DNA of 16,482 nucleotides from JAXGTD01 sp040775095 (GTDB lineage Bacteria > Pseudomonadota > Gammaproteobacteria > Chromatiales > Chromatiaceae). A program made the position numbers and the translations under genes. The stretch is from contig JAXGTD010000096.1 in NCBI GenBank assembly GCA_040775095.1, positions 1-16,482 of the forward strand, written 5' to 3'. The notes beneath the pieces were generated by a model that saw only the letters and a program-made list of their open reading frames with translations, ran no database searches and was not told where the DNA came from. Below are positions 1 to 6,806 of this stretch, piece after piece (position 1 is the first letter of the stretch; each line of letters opens with the position of its first letter).

Positions 1-20
1 CAGGGCGAGCGCATATAAAC
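1..20 (+). repeat. Left terminal inverted repeat of the IS
   Basis: These 20 bases pair with 1192-1211 with mismatches only at repeat positions 7, 15 and 16. They are the presumed transposase-binding and cleavage end of the ISAs1-like element. Confidence 0.85.
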
Positions 21-76
21 TAGTTTTGAAACATGTAACTGGGGCATGCTTTGGGAAACTGTCTTAGGAGTTTCTC

Positions 77-1189
77 GTGTCTGCCAGCATCTTCGAGCAT
101 TTTGCCCCAGTCCCGGACTTTCGCATTGAGCGCAAGAAGGTCTATCCGTTGCCGGAAATCCTCCTGTTGGTTGTCAGCGGGGTGCTCAGCGGCGCCGACG
201 GCTGGGAGGCGATCGAACAGTTCGGCCAGGCCAAGCTCGAATGGTTGCGCAGGTTTGCGCCCTTCTGCAATGGGATTCCCTCGCATGACTGCATTGCCTA
301 CGTGATCTCGGGCCTGTCGCCGAAGGCGTTCCAAGAGTGCTTCGCGAGTTGGACGCGGGCGGTGTCGGAGGCGACCGGTGGCGAGGTGATCGCGGTCGAT
401 GGCAAGACGGCGCGCGGCTCGCGTGATCGGCGCCGCGGCAAGTCTGCACTGCACATGGTCAGTGCTTGGGGCTGCCGCAACCGGCTGGTACTGGGGCAAG
501 AAGCGACGGCGGAAAAATCCAACGAGATCACGGCCATTCCCAAACTGTTGGAGCTGCTCGAGCTCAAGGGCTGCATCGTGACCGTCGACGCCATGGGCTG
601 CCAGACCAAGATCGCCGAGCAGATCGTCGCTCAAGGGGCAGAGTACGTGCTCGGGCTCAAGGGCAACCAGGGCGCGCTGCACGACGAGGTGCAGGACTTC
701 TTCGCCACAGCGCTTGCTGGCGGCTTTGCCGGTGTCGCGCACGATTACACTGAGGAAACCGACAAAGATCACGGGCGCTTGGAAGTGCGCCGGTACTGGA
801 TCACCGAGGAACTCGGCACGCTGTCGGAGGCGCCGCGTTGGAGCGCGCTGCGTAGCATCGGCCTGGTGCAGCGCGAGTGTTGGAGCGGCGATCAGCACAC
901 GATCGAGCAGCGCCTGTTCATCAACTCTATCTGTGCCGACGCCAAGCGCTTCGCCCACGCGGTGCGCGGCCACTGGGGCGTCGAGAACCGCCTGCACTGG
1001 CGCCTGGACGTCGTCTTCAACGAAGACGCCAGCCGCATCCGCAAGGGCAACGCCCCGGCGATCATGACCGCAATCCGCCATCTCTGCATGAACCTGTTCG
1101 AGCAGGAGCCCTCCAAGCGACGGCTCTCGCAGAAACGCCGCGAGGCTGCTTGGAGCGACGACTACCGCGCTAAGGTGATCTTTGGTTGA
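77..1189 (+). CDS. ISAs1-family DDE transposase
   Basis: The 370-residue protein is full length for the family (often labelled H-repeat-associated protein) and would catalyse cut-and-paste movement of the surrounding element. The N-terminal part (about 1-95) carries the family's small helical domain, including FxxxPDFRxExKxxYPLxEIL. The catalytic domain follows. Likely acidic residues are D108 in VIAVDGKTARGS, D171 in IVTVDAMGCQ and E303 in HWGVENRLHW; the conserved DHGRLEVR segment lies at 231-238. The start is GTG at 77, chosen because TAGGAG at 65-70 gives a ribosome-binding site at 6-base spacing. No frameshift or stop interrupts the frame. Codon use resembles the neighbours, so there is no strong sign of very recent arrival from a different base composition. 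Confidence 0.95.
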   Translation: MSASIFEHFAPVPDFRIERKKVYPLPEILLLVVSGVLSGADGWEAIEQFGQAKLEWLRRFAPFCNGIPSHDCIAYVISGLSPKAFQECFASWTRAVSEATGGEVIAVDGKTARGSRDRRRGKSALHMVSAWGCRNRLVLGQEATAEKSNEITAIPKLLELLELKGCIVTVDAMGCQTKIAEQIVAQGAEYVLGLKGNQGALHDEVQDFFATALAGGFAGVAHDYTEETDKDHGRLEVRRYWITEELGTLSEAPRWSALRSIGLVQRECWSGDQHTIEQRLFINSICADAKRFAHAVRGHWGVENRLHWRLDVVFNEDASRIRKGNAPAIMTAIRHLCMNLFEQEPSKRRLSQKRREAAWSDDYRAKVIFG

Positions 1190-1191
1190 TG

Positions 1192-1211
1192 GTTTTCATG
1201 CGCTGGCCCTG
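1192..1211 (+). repeat. Right terminal inverted repeat of the IS
   Basis: The reverse complement of this segment matches bases 1-20 at 17 of 20 positions. It begins two bases after the transposase stop codon, which is a typical compact arrangement for this family. Confidence 0.85.
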
Positions 1212-1639
1212 CGATACCACCGATGGGGCGCGCAATTACCGCGGGAATGTGCTAATTTTACTAGTCTGAAGTACCAGAGTATCGAACAAATCCCGGTCCG
1301 TTTCGCCTGCATTCACGCAAGCGACCCCATCCGACACGGATCGAAGAACTCCCGTGAAACAAGACTTCTCCGCCGTACTGTGGCAGCTCAGGCGGCAGCG
1401 TATCAGACCGAGAATCCCCGCCTTGCCGCCTGATGCAACCAGGTCATTGGTGATCCCGGATGGGATTCGCGCTATCCGTGCGCTGCCCGGCAGCTAGCCC
1501 TGGGGCGGCGATTGGAACCCGGCGGCCACGGGTGGCGGCGACGCCCGTCAGGCGCATTCCCCAGACTCGTCTTGGTACAAAAACGATCGAACAGACCATC
1601 AATGGGCACATGGACATGCGTCACACAACGAGGTATTGA
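1212..1639. other. Region of 428 bp without a recognised gene, next to the IS
   Basis: No reading frame here has both a credible start and a recognisable protein. A 47-codon frame (GTG 1354 to TAG 1497, plus strand) is open but has no good ribosome-binding site and no family resemblance. The region could hold the remnant of a gene broken by the IS, since the left flank lies outside the window, plus the promoter of the HPF-like gene. No clear sigma-70 promoter pair or terminator hairpin could be assigned by eye. Confidence 0.5.
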
Positions 1640-1984
1640 ATGAGCGTCAAGGTCACAGGAGACACGCTTGCGCTGGACAAAAAGATCCGCCATGCCATTG
1701 AGCGGCAGGCAGACCTGATCCGGGAGAGGATCCCGCAACAAAACGTCGAGATGTCTGCGAAGATCGCCGAGGAATTCGATCCGCTGAACGGCCACCGCAT
1801 ACGCTGTGAGGTGGTTGCCGCTTTCGCCGACCGTCAACAGGTGATCGTCAGAGAGGCACGCAAGACCGCGGACGAGGCCATCGCTTCGGCTTTTCGGGGT
1901 CTGAACGCAAAATTAAAACGCCTGCGCATCCGGGCACAGATGCCCGCCCCCGCCGCGAACGCGCTGCGGGCCATCGGTTCCTGA
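1640..1984 (+). CDS. HPF/RaiA-like ribosome-associated protein (short form)
   Basis: The 114-residue product has the layout of the ribosome hibernation-promoting/sigma-54-modulation family. An N-terminal strand SVKVTG is followed by a helix (about 10-30), a second strand with NVEMSAKI (35-42), strands around RCEVVAAF (55-62) and VIVREAR (68-74), and a final helix ending in basic KLKRLRIR (91-98). Known members bind the 30S decoding region in stationary phase and block or dimerise ribosomes. About 16 residues rich in Ala and Pro extend past the usual end of the short form. The ATG is supported by ACGAGG at 1628-1633. The gene stands alone: rpoN and ptsN, its usual gammaproteobacterial neighbours, are absent. 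Sequence conservation is modest, so a divergent paralogue with another role is possible. Confidence 0.7.
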   Translation: MSVKVTGDTLALDKKIRHAIERQADLIRERIPQQNVEMSAKIAEEFDPLNGHRIRCEVVAAFADRQQVIVREARKTADEAIASAFRGLNAKLKRLRIRAQMPAPAANALRAIGS

Positions 1985-2102
1985 GCCCCCCGAATCAACC
2001 AGCCCTTTCCGCCAGGCAATCCGACAGCGCACCCGCCACGCCGCCCTAATCTCCGCACGCGCGAGGCTCGATTCGCGCCGCGGGCACCCTATCTTTAGGA
2101 TA

Positions 2103-2185
2103 AGGGGCCTGGTCCCTCACCGGGTGCTGGCATCGCGTAGCCGCAACACCCATCCTGAGCCACCGGGACAGGTCTCCGGGCCCCT
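2103..2185 (+). other. Structured leader/possible small RNA upstream of the SDR gene
   Basis: The sequence can fold into a closed, branched structure. AGGGGCCTGG (2103-2112) pairs with CCGGGCCCCT (2176-2185), ten pairs including one T-G wobble. TCCC (2113-2116) can pair with GGGA (2165-2168). An inner hairpin pairs GGGTG (2122-2126) with CACCC (2147-2151) and continues with TG/CA and GC/GC. CACCGGG occurs twice (2118-2124 and 2161-2167). The element ends 33 bases before the next start codon. No known riboswitch, SRP RNA or tRNA signature was recognised. It could be a cis-regulatory leader, a small RNA or a terminator-like structure without a T-tract. Confidence 0.4.
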
Positions 2186-2218
2186 GACACGTAATCGGCT
2201 TCTCGGGAGGGCCATCTG

Positions 2219-3139
2219 ATGAAGGTCAGCGTCATCGGCGGAACGGGTTTCGTCGGCACCTGGCTGGTCGATCGACTGGTCAGCGCGGGCCACGAGGTCC
2301 GTCTACTCACCCGCGAGGGTAGCGAGCATCGGGTCACATGGGGCGCGGGACGCACCCAGGTTGCAGGCGATGTCGGGGACGCGGCATCGGTGCGGCGCTG
2401 CGTGCAGGGCAGCGACGCGGTGATTTACCTGATCGGCATCCTGCGGGAGGACCCCGCCGCCGGGGTCACCTTCGAGGCACTCCAGCATCGCGGGGCCGAG
2501 CGCGCCATTGCCGCGGCACGGGAGGCAGGCGTGGGCCGATTCCTGCTCATGAGCGCGAACGGCGTCGACGCCGCCGCCACCACCTATCAACGAACTAAGC
2601 TGCAGGCCGAGAAGGCGCTGAAGGCGTCGGGGTTGGATTGGACGATCTTCCGCCCGTCGGTGATCTTCGGCGATCCGCGTGGACGAATGGAATTCTGCAC
2701 CCGGCTCAAGGCCGATCTGATCGATCCGCCAATCCCCGCGCCCCTGTTCTACGAGGGTCTGCTTCCCACGAACGCCGGCTGTTTCGAGCTCAGCCCGGTG
2801 CACGTCGAGGATGTCGCCAATGCCTTTGTCACCGCACTCGATCGGCCCGACAGCCTCGGGCAGACCTACGCGTTGTGCGGTCCCGACACACTGAGCTGGA
2901 AGAGCATCCTTCAGACCATTGCGGAGGCATCCGGCAAACGCAAGCTCATGCTGCCGGCCCCCGCGATGTTCATCGCCCCCATCGCCGGGCTATTGGATCG
3001 TTTCAGCTGGTTTCCGGTCACGCGCGACCAGCTGCGCATGCTGATGGCGGGCAATACCTGCGCGGCCGACGGCTTTGCGCGGCTGGGCCTGACAGCCAGA
3101 CCCTTCGACCAGTCCACGCTGGCCTATCTCGCGGGCTGA
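2219..3139 (+). CDS. NDUFA9-like atypical SDR, NAD(P)-binding epimerase family
   Basis: The 306-residue cytoplasmic protein is an atypical short-chain dehydrogenase/reductase related to the NDUFA9 accessory subunit of complex I. The Rossmann nucleotide motif GGTGFVG lies at 7-13 directly after strand MKVSVI. A YxxxK pair is present as Y123-K127 after the LLMSANGVDA strand. The WTIFRPSVIFGDPRGR block (141-156) is typical of NDUFA9-like and NmrA-like proteins, and SPVHVEDVANAF marks the C-terminal substrate region. Bacterial members have no settled substrate; quinone or lipid chemistry is often proposed but cannot be read from the sequence. GGGAGG at 2205-2210 supports the ATG. A foldable leader precedes the gene, and a hairpin follows its stop immediately. 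It is convergent with the rhodanese gene and not in an operon with other genes here. Confidence 0.85.
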   Translation: MKVSVIGGTGFVGTWLVDRLVSAGHEVRLLTREGSEHRVTWGAGRTQVAGDVGDAASVRRCVQGSDAVIYLIGILREDPAAGVTFEALQHRGAERAIAAAREAGVGRFLLMSANGVDAAATTYQRTKLQAEKALKASGLDWTIFRPSVIFGDPRGRMEFCTRLKADLIDPPIPAPLFYEGLLPTNAGCFELSPVHVEDVANAFVTALDRPDSLGQTYALCGPDTLSWKSILQTIAEASGKRKLMLPAPAMFIAPIAGLLDRFSWFPVTRDQLRMLMAGNTCAADGFARLGLTARPFDQSTLAYLAG

Positions 3140-3161
3140 CCCGCGTGCCGGGGCACGCGGG
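3140..3161. terminator. GC-rich hairpin between convergent genes
   Basis: CCCGCGTGC (3140-3148) pairs perfectly with GCACGCGGG (3153-3161) around a four-base loop. It begins on the base after the SDR stop codon and ends 14 bases before the rhodanese stop on the other strand. There is no T-tract, so it may slow or end transcription from both sides with help from Rho, or protect 3' ends. Confidence 0.6.
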
Positions 3162-3175
3162 GCCAAGGCAGCTCG

Positions 3176-3640
3176 CTACTCGGGGTGGCGCTGCTCAGGA
3201 CGCAGCTGCGGCGTGAAGTAGACGTCCGCGTCGTCTAAGTCGACATCGCCGCCGTCGCCGCCTTCGAGGGGCTGCTCATAGTCCTTCCAACCGCGCAGAC
3301 CCGTCTGCAGGGACGCGACGTTCTGGTAGCCGAGTACCTGCAGCGAGTTGGCCGCCAGCACGCTGCGATAGCCGGAGCGGCACACCACAACGATCTCGCG
3401 CTCACGCGCCCGGACCAACTCCGGCACCGTCTCTTCATAGTCCCACTCGCAGGCGGACTCCAGGATGCCGCGCGGGACGTTGATGGAGCCGGCGATGTGC
3501 ATCGCCTCGAACTCCGAGGGTTCCCGTACATCAATGATCATCAGTCCCGGGTTCTGCTGCATCCGCTCCTCGAGGTCCCAGGGCATGATTTCCTGGACCT
3601 CGGTCAGACAACCGCGGATCAACTCGAGAAAATTCTTCAT
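3176..3640 (-). CDS. Rhodanese-domain sulfurtransferase with acidic C-terminal tail
   Basis: The 154-residue protein contains a single rhodanese domain (about 14-124). Features include IIDVREPSEFEAMHIAGSINVPRG (split over 35-58) and the active-site loop CRSGYRS, whose C87 would carry the persulfide; the C-terminal GLRGW motif is also present. No signal peptide is seen, so it is probably cytoplasmic. The enzyme family moves sulfane sulfur from thiosulfate or cysteine-derived donors to thiol acceptors. After the domain comes an unusual tail of about 30 residues rich in Gly, Asp and Glu, then TPQLRPEQ. The start is supported by GAGG seven bases upstream of the ATG. Its promoter should lie in the 559 bp gap to the right. 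Active-site loop composition fits a small thiosulfate sulfurtransferase, but the natural substrate is unknown. Confidence 0.9.
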   Translation of the reverse strand: MKNFLELIRGCLTEVQEIMPWDLEERMQQNPGLMIIDVREPSEFEAMHIAGSINVPRGILESACEWDYEETVPELVRAREREIVVVCRSGYRSVLAANSLQVLGYQNVASLQTGLRGWKDYEQPLEGGDGGDVDLDDADVYFTPQLRPEQRHPE

Positions 3641-4199
3641 CGTTTCGCCTCATTGCGGCGGTCCGAGTGACTGCAGCCCCCGGTACCGCGAACATCTCAA
3701 CTGAAGGGTGCCTGGGAAAATTCAAGGTACCCGAGCGGTGTTGGGACGCACTGCCATGTCCGTGCGCCCTCGCGCATGAACCCGCGCGCGCTTGGAAACC
3801 CCACCTTTCGGGCGGCGTCTTGAAGAGCCCCGACGAAGGGATTCTGCAGGGTCCCTGGAAGGGCCAACGACCGTCCGCGCCCCACCTGCAGATCGGATGC
3901 GCACCGGCGCGCGGCCACAAGACCAACGCGCGAGAAACGCCCCGCCTCCGCCGGTGGCCTGCCTCTTGCCAACCCCATATCTGTTGGCCATCGCGGCCAA
4001 AAACCAGCGTGGGCGGCAAAAATGCGGCTTCCGACAGGCCCGCGTCCATCCCCGGGACCCGCGGGAAACCCGGACGGATCGCGAGCCTGCGCCGGGCAGA
4101 GGCGGCATTCATCCATGCCATCGCCAAGGTCGGCTCGCGCAGATGCGATGCCCGCGGTGCCTGGTCTCTGACCCCCAGGGGAAACGCCCTGATCACATG
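3641..4199. other. Gap of 559 bp between rhodanese and response regulator genes, no convincing gene
   Basis: Long frames are open on both strands (for example 3667-4374 plus and 3697-4203 minus), but they contradict each other, lack recognisable domains, and run into the flanking genes in the wrong frame. High GC content explains their length. The gap must hold the end of the kinase/regulator transcript and the promoter of the rhodanese gene. A perfect inverted repeat lies at 3984-4000. Other restriction-like palindromes near 4192-4206 (TGATCA, ACATGT, CACGTG) have no obvious meaning. Confidence 0.5.
3984..4000. repeat. Perfect inverted repeat TTGGCC-N5-GGCCAA
   Basis: TTGGCC (3984-3989) and GGCCAA (3995-4000) are exact reverse complements around ATCGC. 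The size and spacing could suit a dimeric regulator or a short RNA hairpin. It lies about 345 bases upstream of the rhodanese start, which is far for a simple operator. Confidence 0.35.
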
Positions 4200-4856
4200 T
4201 CACGTGCCCGACTCACGCCCGCACAACCCCCGCTCGACGGCGATCACTGCCGCCTCGACGCGTGAGTGGACCTCGAGCTTGCGCAGGATCGCCTTCACAT
4301 GGAGCTTTACCGTGCCATCGGAGATGCCAAGCTCGCGCGCAATGGCCTTGTTGCTCTGCCCCGCGGCCAGATGACAAAGGATCTGCATTTCGCGTGGGGT
4401 CAGATCCGAGAATCCCACCTCGCGCTCGACCGGGGCGTTCTCCTGCTGAACGGCCCTGGCCAGGATACTGGTCAGCTCCTTGGAAACGAAGGTCTGACCG
4501 GCGACGATGTCGCGCAAGGCCGCGATCAGATCATCCGGCTCCATGTCCTTGAGCAGATAGCCGCTCGCCCCCGCCTGGAGTGAGTCGATCACATCGCGTT
4601 CATCCGTGCTGGTGGTCAGCATGGCCACGCGCCGGTCGATGCCCTCGGCACGCATGCGCCGAAGCAGCTCGATACCCCCGGTGCCCGGCATCCGCAGGTC
4701 GAGCAACACGACATCCGGGGCGCAGTCGCGCGCCAATCGCAAACCGACCTCGCATTCGCCCACGGCGTCGATCACCTCGATGCCGCGGCGCTCAAGCAGC
4801 TCGAGCAGTCCGACCCGGAACAGGGCGTGGTCGTCGATCAGCAGAACACGCATCAT
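4200..4856 (-). CDS. NarL/FixJ-type response regulator
   Basis: The 218-residue protein has an N-terminal receiver domain (about 2-118) and a C-terminal LuxR-type helix-turn-helix (about 149-207). The receiver has the acidic pair D8/D9, phosphoacceptor D53 in VVLLDLRMPG, T81/T82 in AMLTTS, and K103 in YLLKDM. The DNA-binding part has LTPREMQIL and the recognition region NKAIARELGISDGTVKLHVKAILRKL, close to the NarL consensus. It is the expected partner of the upstream kinase, because its ATG overlaps that gene's TGA in the sequence ATGA, implying translational coupling. Phosphorylation by the kinase should expose the DNA-binding domain to control target promoters. Tandem ATG codons allow a start one codon later. 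No target promoter can be named from this window; nitrate is the classic signal for NarL but is not shown here. Confidence 0.93.
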   Translation of the reverse strand: MMRVLLIDDHALFRVGLLELLERRGIEVIDAVGECEVGLRLARDCAPDVVLLDLRMPGTGGIELLRRMRAEGIDRRVAMLTTSTDERDVIDSLQAGASGYLLKDMEPDDLIAALRDIVAGQTFVSKELTSILARAVQQENAPVEREVGFSDLTPREMQILCHLAAGQSNKAIARELGISDGTVKLHVKAILRKLEVHSRVEAAVIAVERGLCGRESGT

Positions 4857-6493
4857 GGCGCCACCGCGGCACCCGCCATGTGGGGGCTCCTGGAGGCATC
4901 GAAGATCAGCTCGACCCGGGTGCCCTCACCGGGCTCGCTCTCGATGGCGAGCCGCGCACCGATGCGCCGGGCACGTTCCTCGAGGATCGACAGGCCAATG
5001 TGCTCACCGGGGGAACCCTTGCGCCGCGGCTCGCTGAACCCCACGCCGTCGTCCTCGATCAGTAACACGTGATCGCCACCGCGTTCGCGCGTGAGCAGGA
5101 CACGAACGGTCTGCGCCTGGGCATGCTTTCTGACATTGGTGAGGCTCTCCTGCACGATGCGGATGATCTGCATCTCCTCGGCGGCCGAGAGCTCGAATGG
5201 CGGGCAGCTCATCTGGAAGAAGGAATGGATCCCGGTTCGCTGACCGAAACGCTCGGTCAGGTCCTCCAGGCTTGGGACCAGACCCCGCCGATCGAGCGGG
5301 GCGCGAAAACTCGACAGCAGCTCGCGCAACTCCCCGTGCGCCTCGTCGATTCCATTGCGGATGCGGGTGAGATCCGCGGCCGCCGCGGTGGGTAGCGTGA
5401 CACCTCCCAGCGAATCGTCGAGCATGCGCATCTGCAGGCGCAGACTGGCGAGCGTCTGCGCCAGGGAGTCGTGCAACTCGTGGGCCAGGGAATTGCGCTC
5501 CTCGACGATCGAGAGCCGGCGCGCCTCCTCGTCGGAGCGGTGTTTTGCGATCGCCACGCCGATGTGCTGTCCGATGGTCGCCAGCAACTCCATGATGTCC
5601 TCCCGTGCGGTGACCCCGGGGCGATCGACGAAGATGCTGTAGGCACCCAGCAACTCGTCATGATGGGCCAGCGGCACGGTCACGACCTCGATCTCATCGC
5701 TCTGGAACATCTGCCGACCGTAGACGCGCGAACAGTAGCGCGCATCGTTGTTGCAAACGATGTCGCCCGGGCTGAGCACGGTACCACACAGGCACAGGTC
5801 CACCGGCGGCATGTCGCGCTGGCAGACCAGATCGTCGTCCAGTCCGATGGAGCCGACCAGGCGCTGGGTGCCGTCGCGCGTGATCAGCCGAACCGTCGCC
5901 GCGCGGCCGTTGACCATCTCCTTGAGCGTGCGCAGGAAGCGCAGCAGCAGCTCATCGAGCCCATCGGCCTGGGTGATGCCGGCGGCCACGTCGTAGAGGA
6001 TCTTCAGCGAGGCGGTCTTCTGCGCCAGCCGGGTGGTCTGGCGCGCGACCCGGTTGTCCATGTCCTCGTAGAGCTCGGTGAGCTCGGCGTTCAGACCACG
6101 GATGTCTTGTGCCATGTCCTCCAGCACGCCGACGTTGGTCAGGGAGCGGCTCGAGCCGGGCTCCCCCTGGCACACCCGCGCCACCGAGTCCTCGAGGGTG
6201 ACCAGCGGCACCAGCAGCTGACCGCGCAGCCGCAACCAGGTAAGGAACGCCGCGAGGAGCCCGGAGCAGAGAAACCCGATGCACAGCCCCTTGGGCCAGG
6301 ACTGCTCCGGCAGCAGCCAGTTGACGAGCAGCAGCGTCAGCGCGGCGAGCAGCGTCAACGGTACCGTCAACAGCGGCCAGTGCAGACCTGCCGCGCGCAG
6401 CATGCGGTGGATGCGCGCGCCATGGTCTCCCGACGTGGCCAGGCTCGGCGCCGCCGTCATCGACGAGACGGGATCGGCATCAGGACCAGGCAT
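4853..6493 (-). CDS. NarX-like membrane sensor histidine kinase
   Basis: Counted from ATG 6493 (546 residues), two membrane helices (about 37-61 and 69-89) are separated by only some seven residues. Next come a HAMP-like linker with a coiled coil (90-155), a GAF-like domain (160-320), a HisKA_3 dimerisation segment with ELHDSLAQ (phosphoacceptor H341), and a C-terminal ATPase domain with QESLTNVRKHA (N453), EDDGVGF (481-485) and GEHIGLSIL. The GAF-like part carries C224, C234, C236, C247 and C254, resembling the central cysteine cluster of NarX. The large periplasmic nitrate-sensing domain of classical NarX is missing, so the signal is probably cytoplasmic or in the membrane. The start is uncertain: ATG 6535, ATG 6460 and a far TTG 6691 are alternatives, none with a strong ribosome-binding site. 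The gene overlaps the regulator gene by 4 bp. Confidence 0.88.
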   Translation of the reverse strand: MPGPDADPVSSMTAAPSLATSGDHGARIHRMLRAAGLHWPLLTVPLTLLAALTLLLVNWLLPEQSWPKGLCIGFLCSGLLAAFLTWLRLRGQLLVPLVTLEDSVARVCQGEPGSSRSLTNVGVLEDMAQDIRGLNAELTELYEDMDNRVARQTTRLAQKTASLKILYDVAAGITQADGLDELLLRFLRTLKEMVNGRAATVRLITRDGTQRLVGSIGLDDDLVCQRDMPPVDLCLCGTVLSPGDIVCNNDARYCSRVYGRQMFQSDEIEVVTVPLAHHDELLGAYSIFVDRPGVTAREDIMELLATIGQHIGVAIAKHRSDEEARRLSIVEERNSLAHELHDSLAQTLASLRLQMRMLDDSLGGVTLPTAAAADLTRIRNGIDEAHGELRELLSSFRAPLDRRGLVPSLEDLTERFGQRTGIHSFFQMSCPPFELSAAEEMQIIRIVQESLTNVRKHAQAQTVRVLLTRERGGDHVLLIEDDGVGFSEPRRKGSPGEHIGLSILEERARRIGARLAIESEPGEGTRVELIFDASRSPHMAGAAVAP

Positions 6494-6806
6494 TGGCGTG
6501 GCCCCCGGGCGATATCGAGACGATCGCGCGCGCATAGCCAGTACCCCGTCGCGCCTGAGGTTGCCTGCTCCGAGCCCCCCAAACGCCCCAAGGCGAGGCA
6601 CGGCCCGCGGGAAATCGTCGCCCTCTTTCCAAGGGCCGAAACACCGCGCTGGCGCTCTTGGGGGACCCCCTTGGGGCGCGGCGGGAAGCAATCATCGGCG
6701 TGGTTGCACAAGCGAGAGACAGGGCCATGATGCGCGCGCCCGCGTGCCGGGCGCCGGCCTCCGTCTCGACGGGCTGAACATGAATAAGGTCAAGTGGAAC
6801 AGGGCC

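Larger units (their letters stand above)
1..1211 (+). mobile_element. Complete ISAs1-family insertion sequence
   Basis: The element is bounded by imperfect terminal inverted repeats: bases 1-20, starting CAGGGCGAGCGCAT, match the reverse complement of 1192-1211, starting CAGGGCCAGCGCAT, at 17 of 20 positions. Between them lies one intact transposase gene that fills nearly the whole element. The 1.2 kb size, single gene and CAGGG termini fit the ISAs1 family. The left end coincides with the first base of the window, so the target-site duplication cannot be tested; the right flank begins CGATACCA. Because both ends and the reading frame are intact, the copy could still be mobile (inference). 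Confidence 0.9.

Noticed and set aside
1182..1433. An 83-codon plus-strand frame beginning inside the transposase end
   Set aside because: It starts in the transposase gene, crosses the IS right end, has no recognisable protein and no good ribosome-binding site.
3955..3980. A sigma-54-like -24/-12 promoter on the minus strand (TTGGCA with GG-N10-GC)
   Set aside because: The -12 element is AGGC instead of TTGC, and the site lies more than 300 bases from the rhodanese start; no enhancer-binding protein gene is nearby.
5471..6730. A plus-strand open frame of 419 codons
   Set aside because: It lies opposite the NarX-like kinase and is rich in Gln, His, Arg and Ala in the pattern of a shadow frame.
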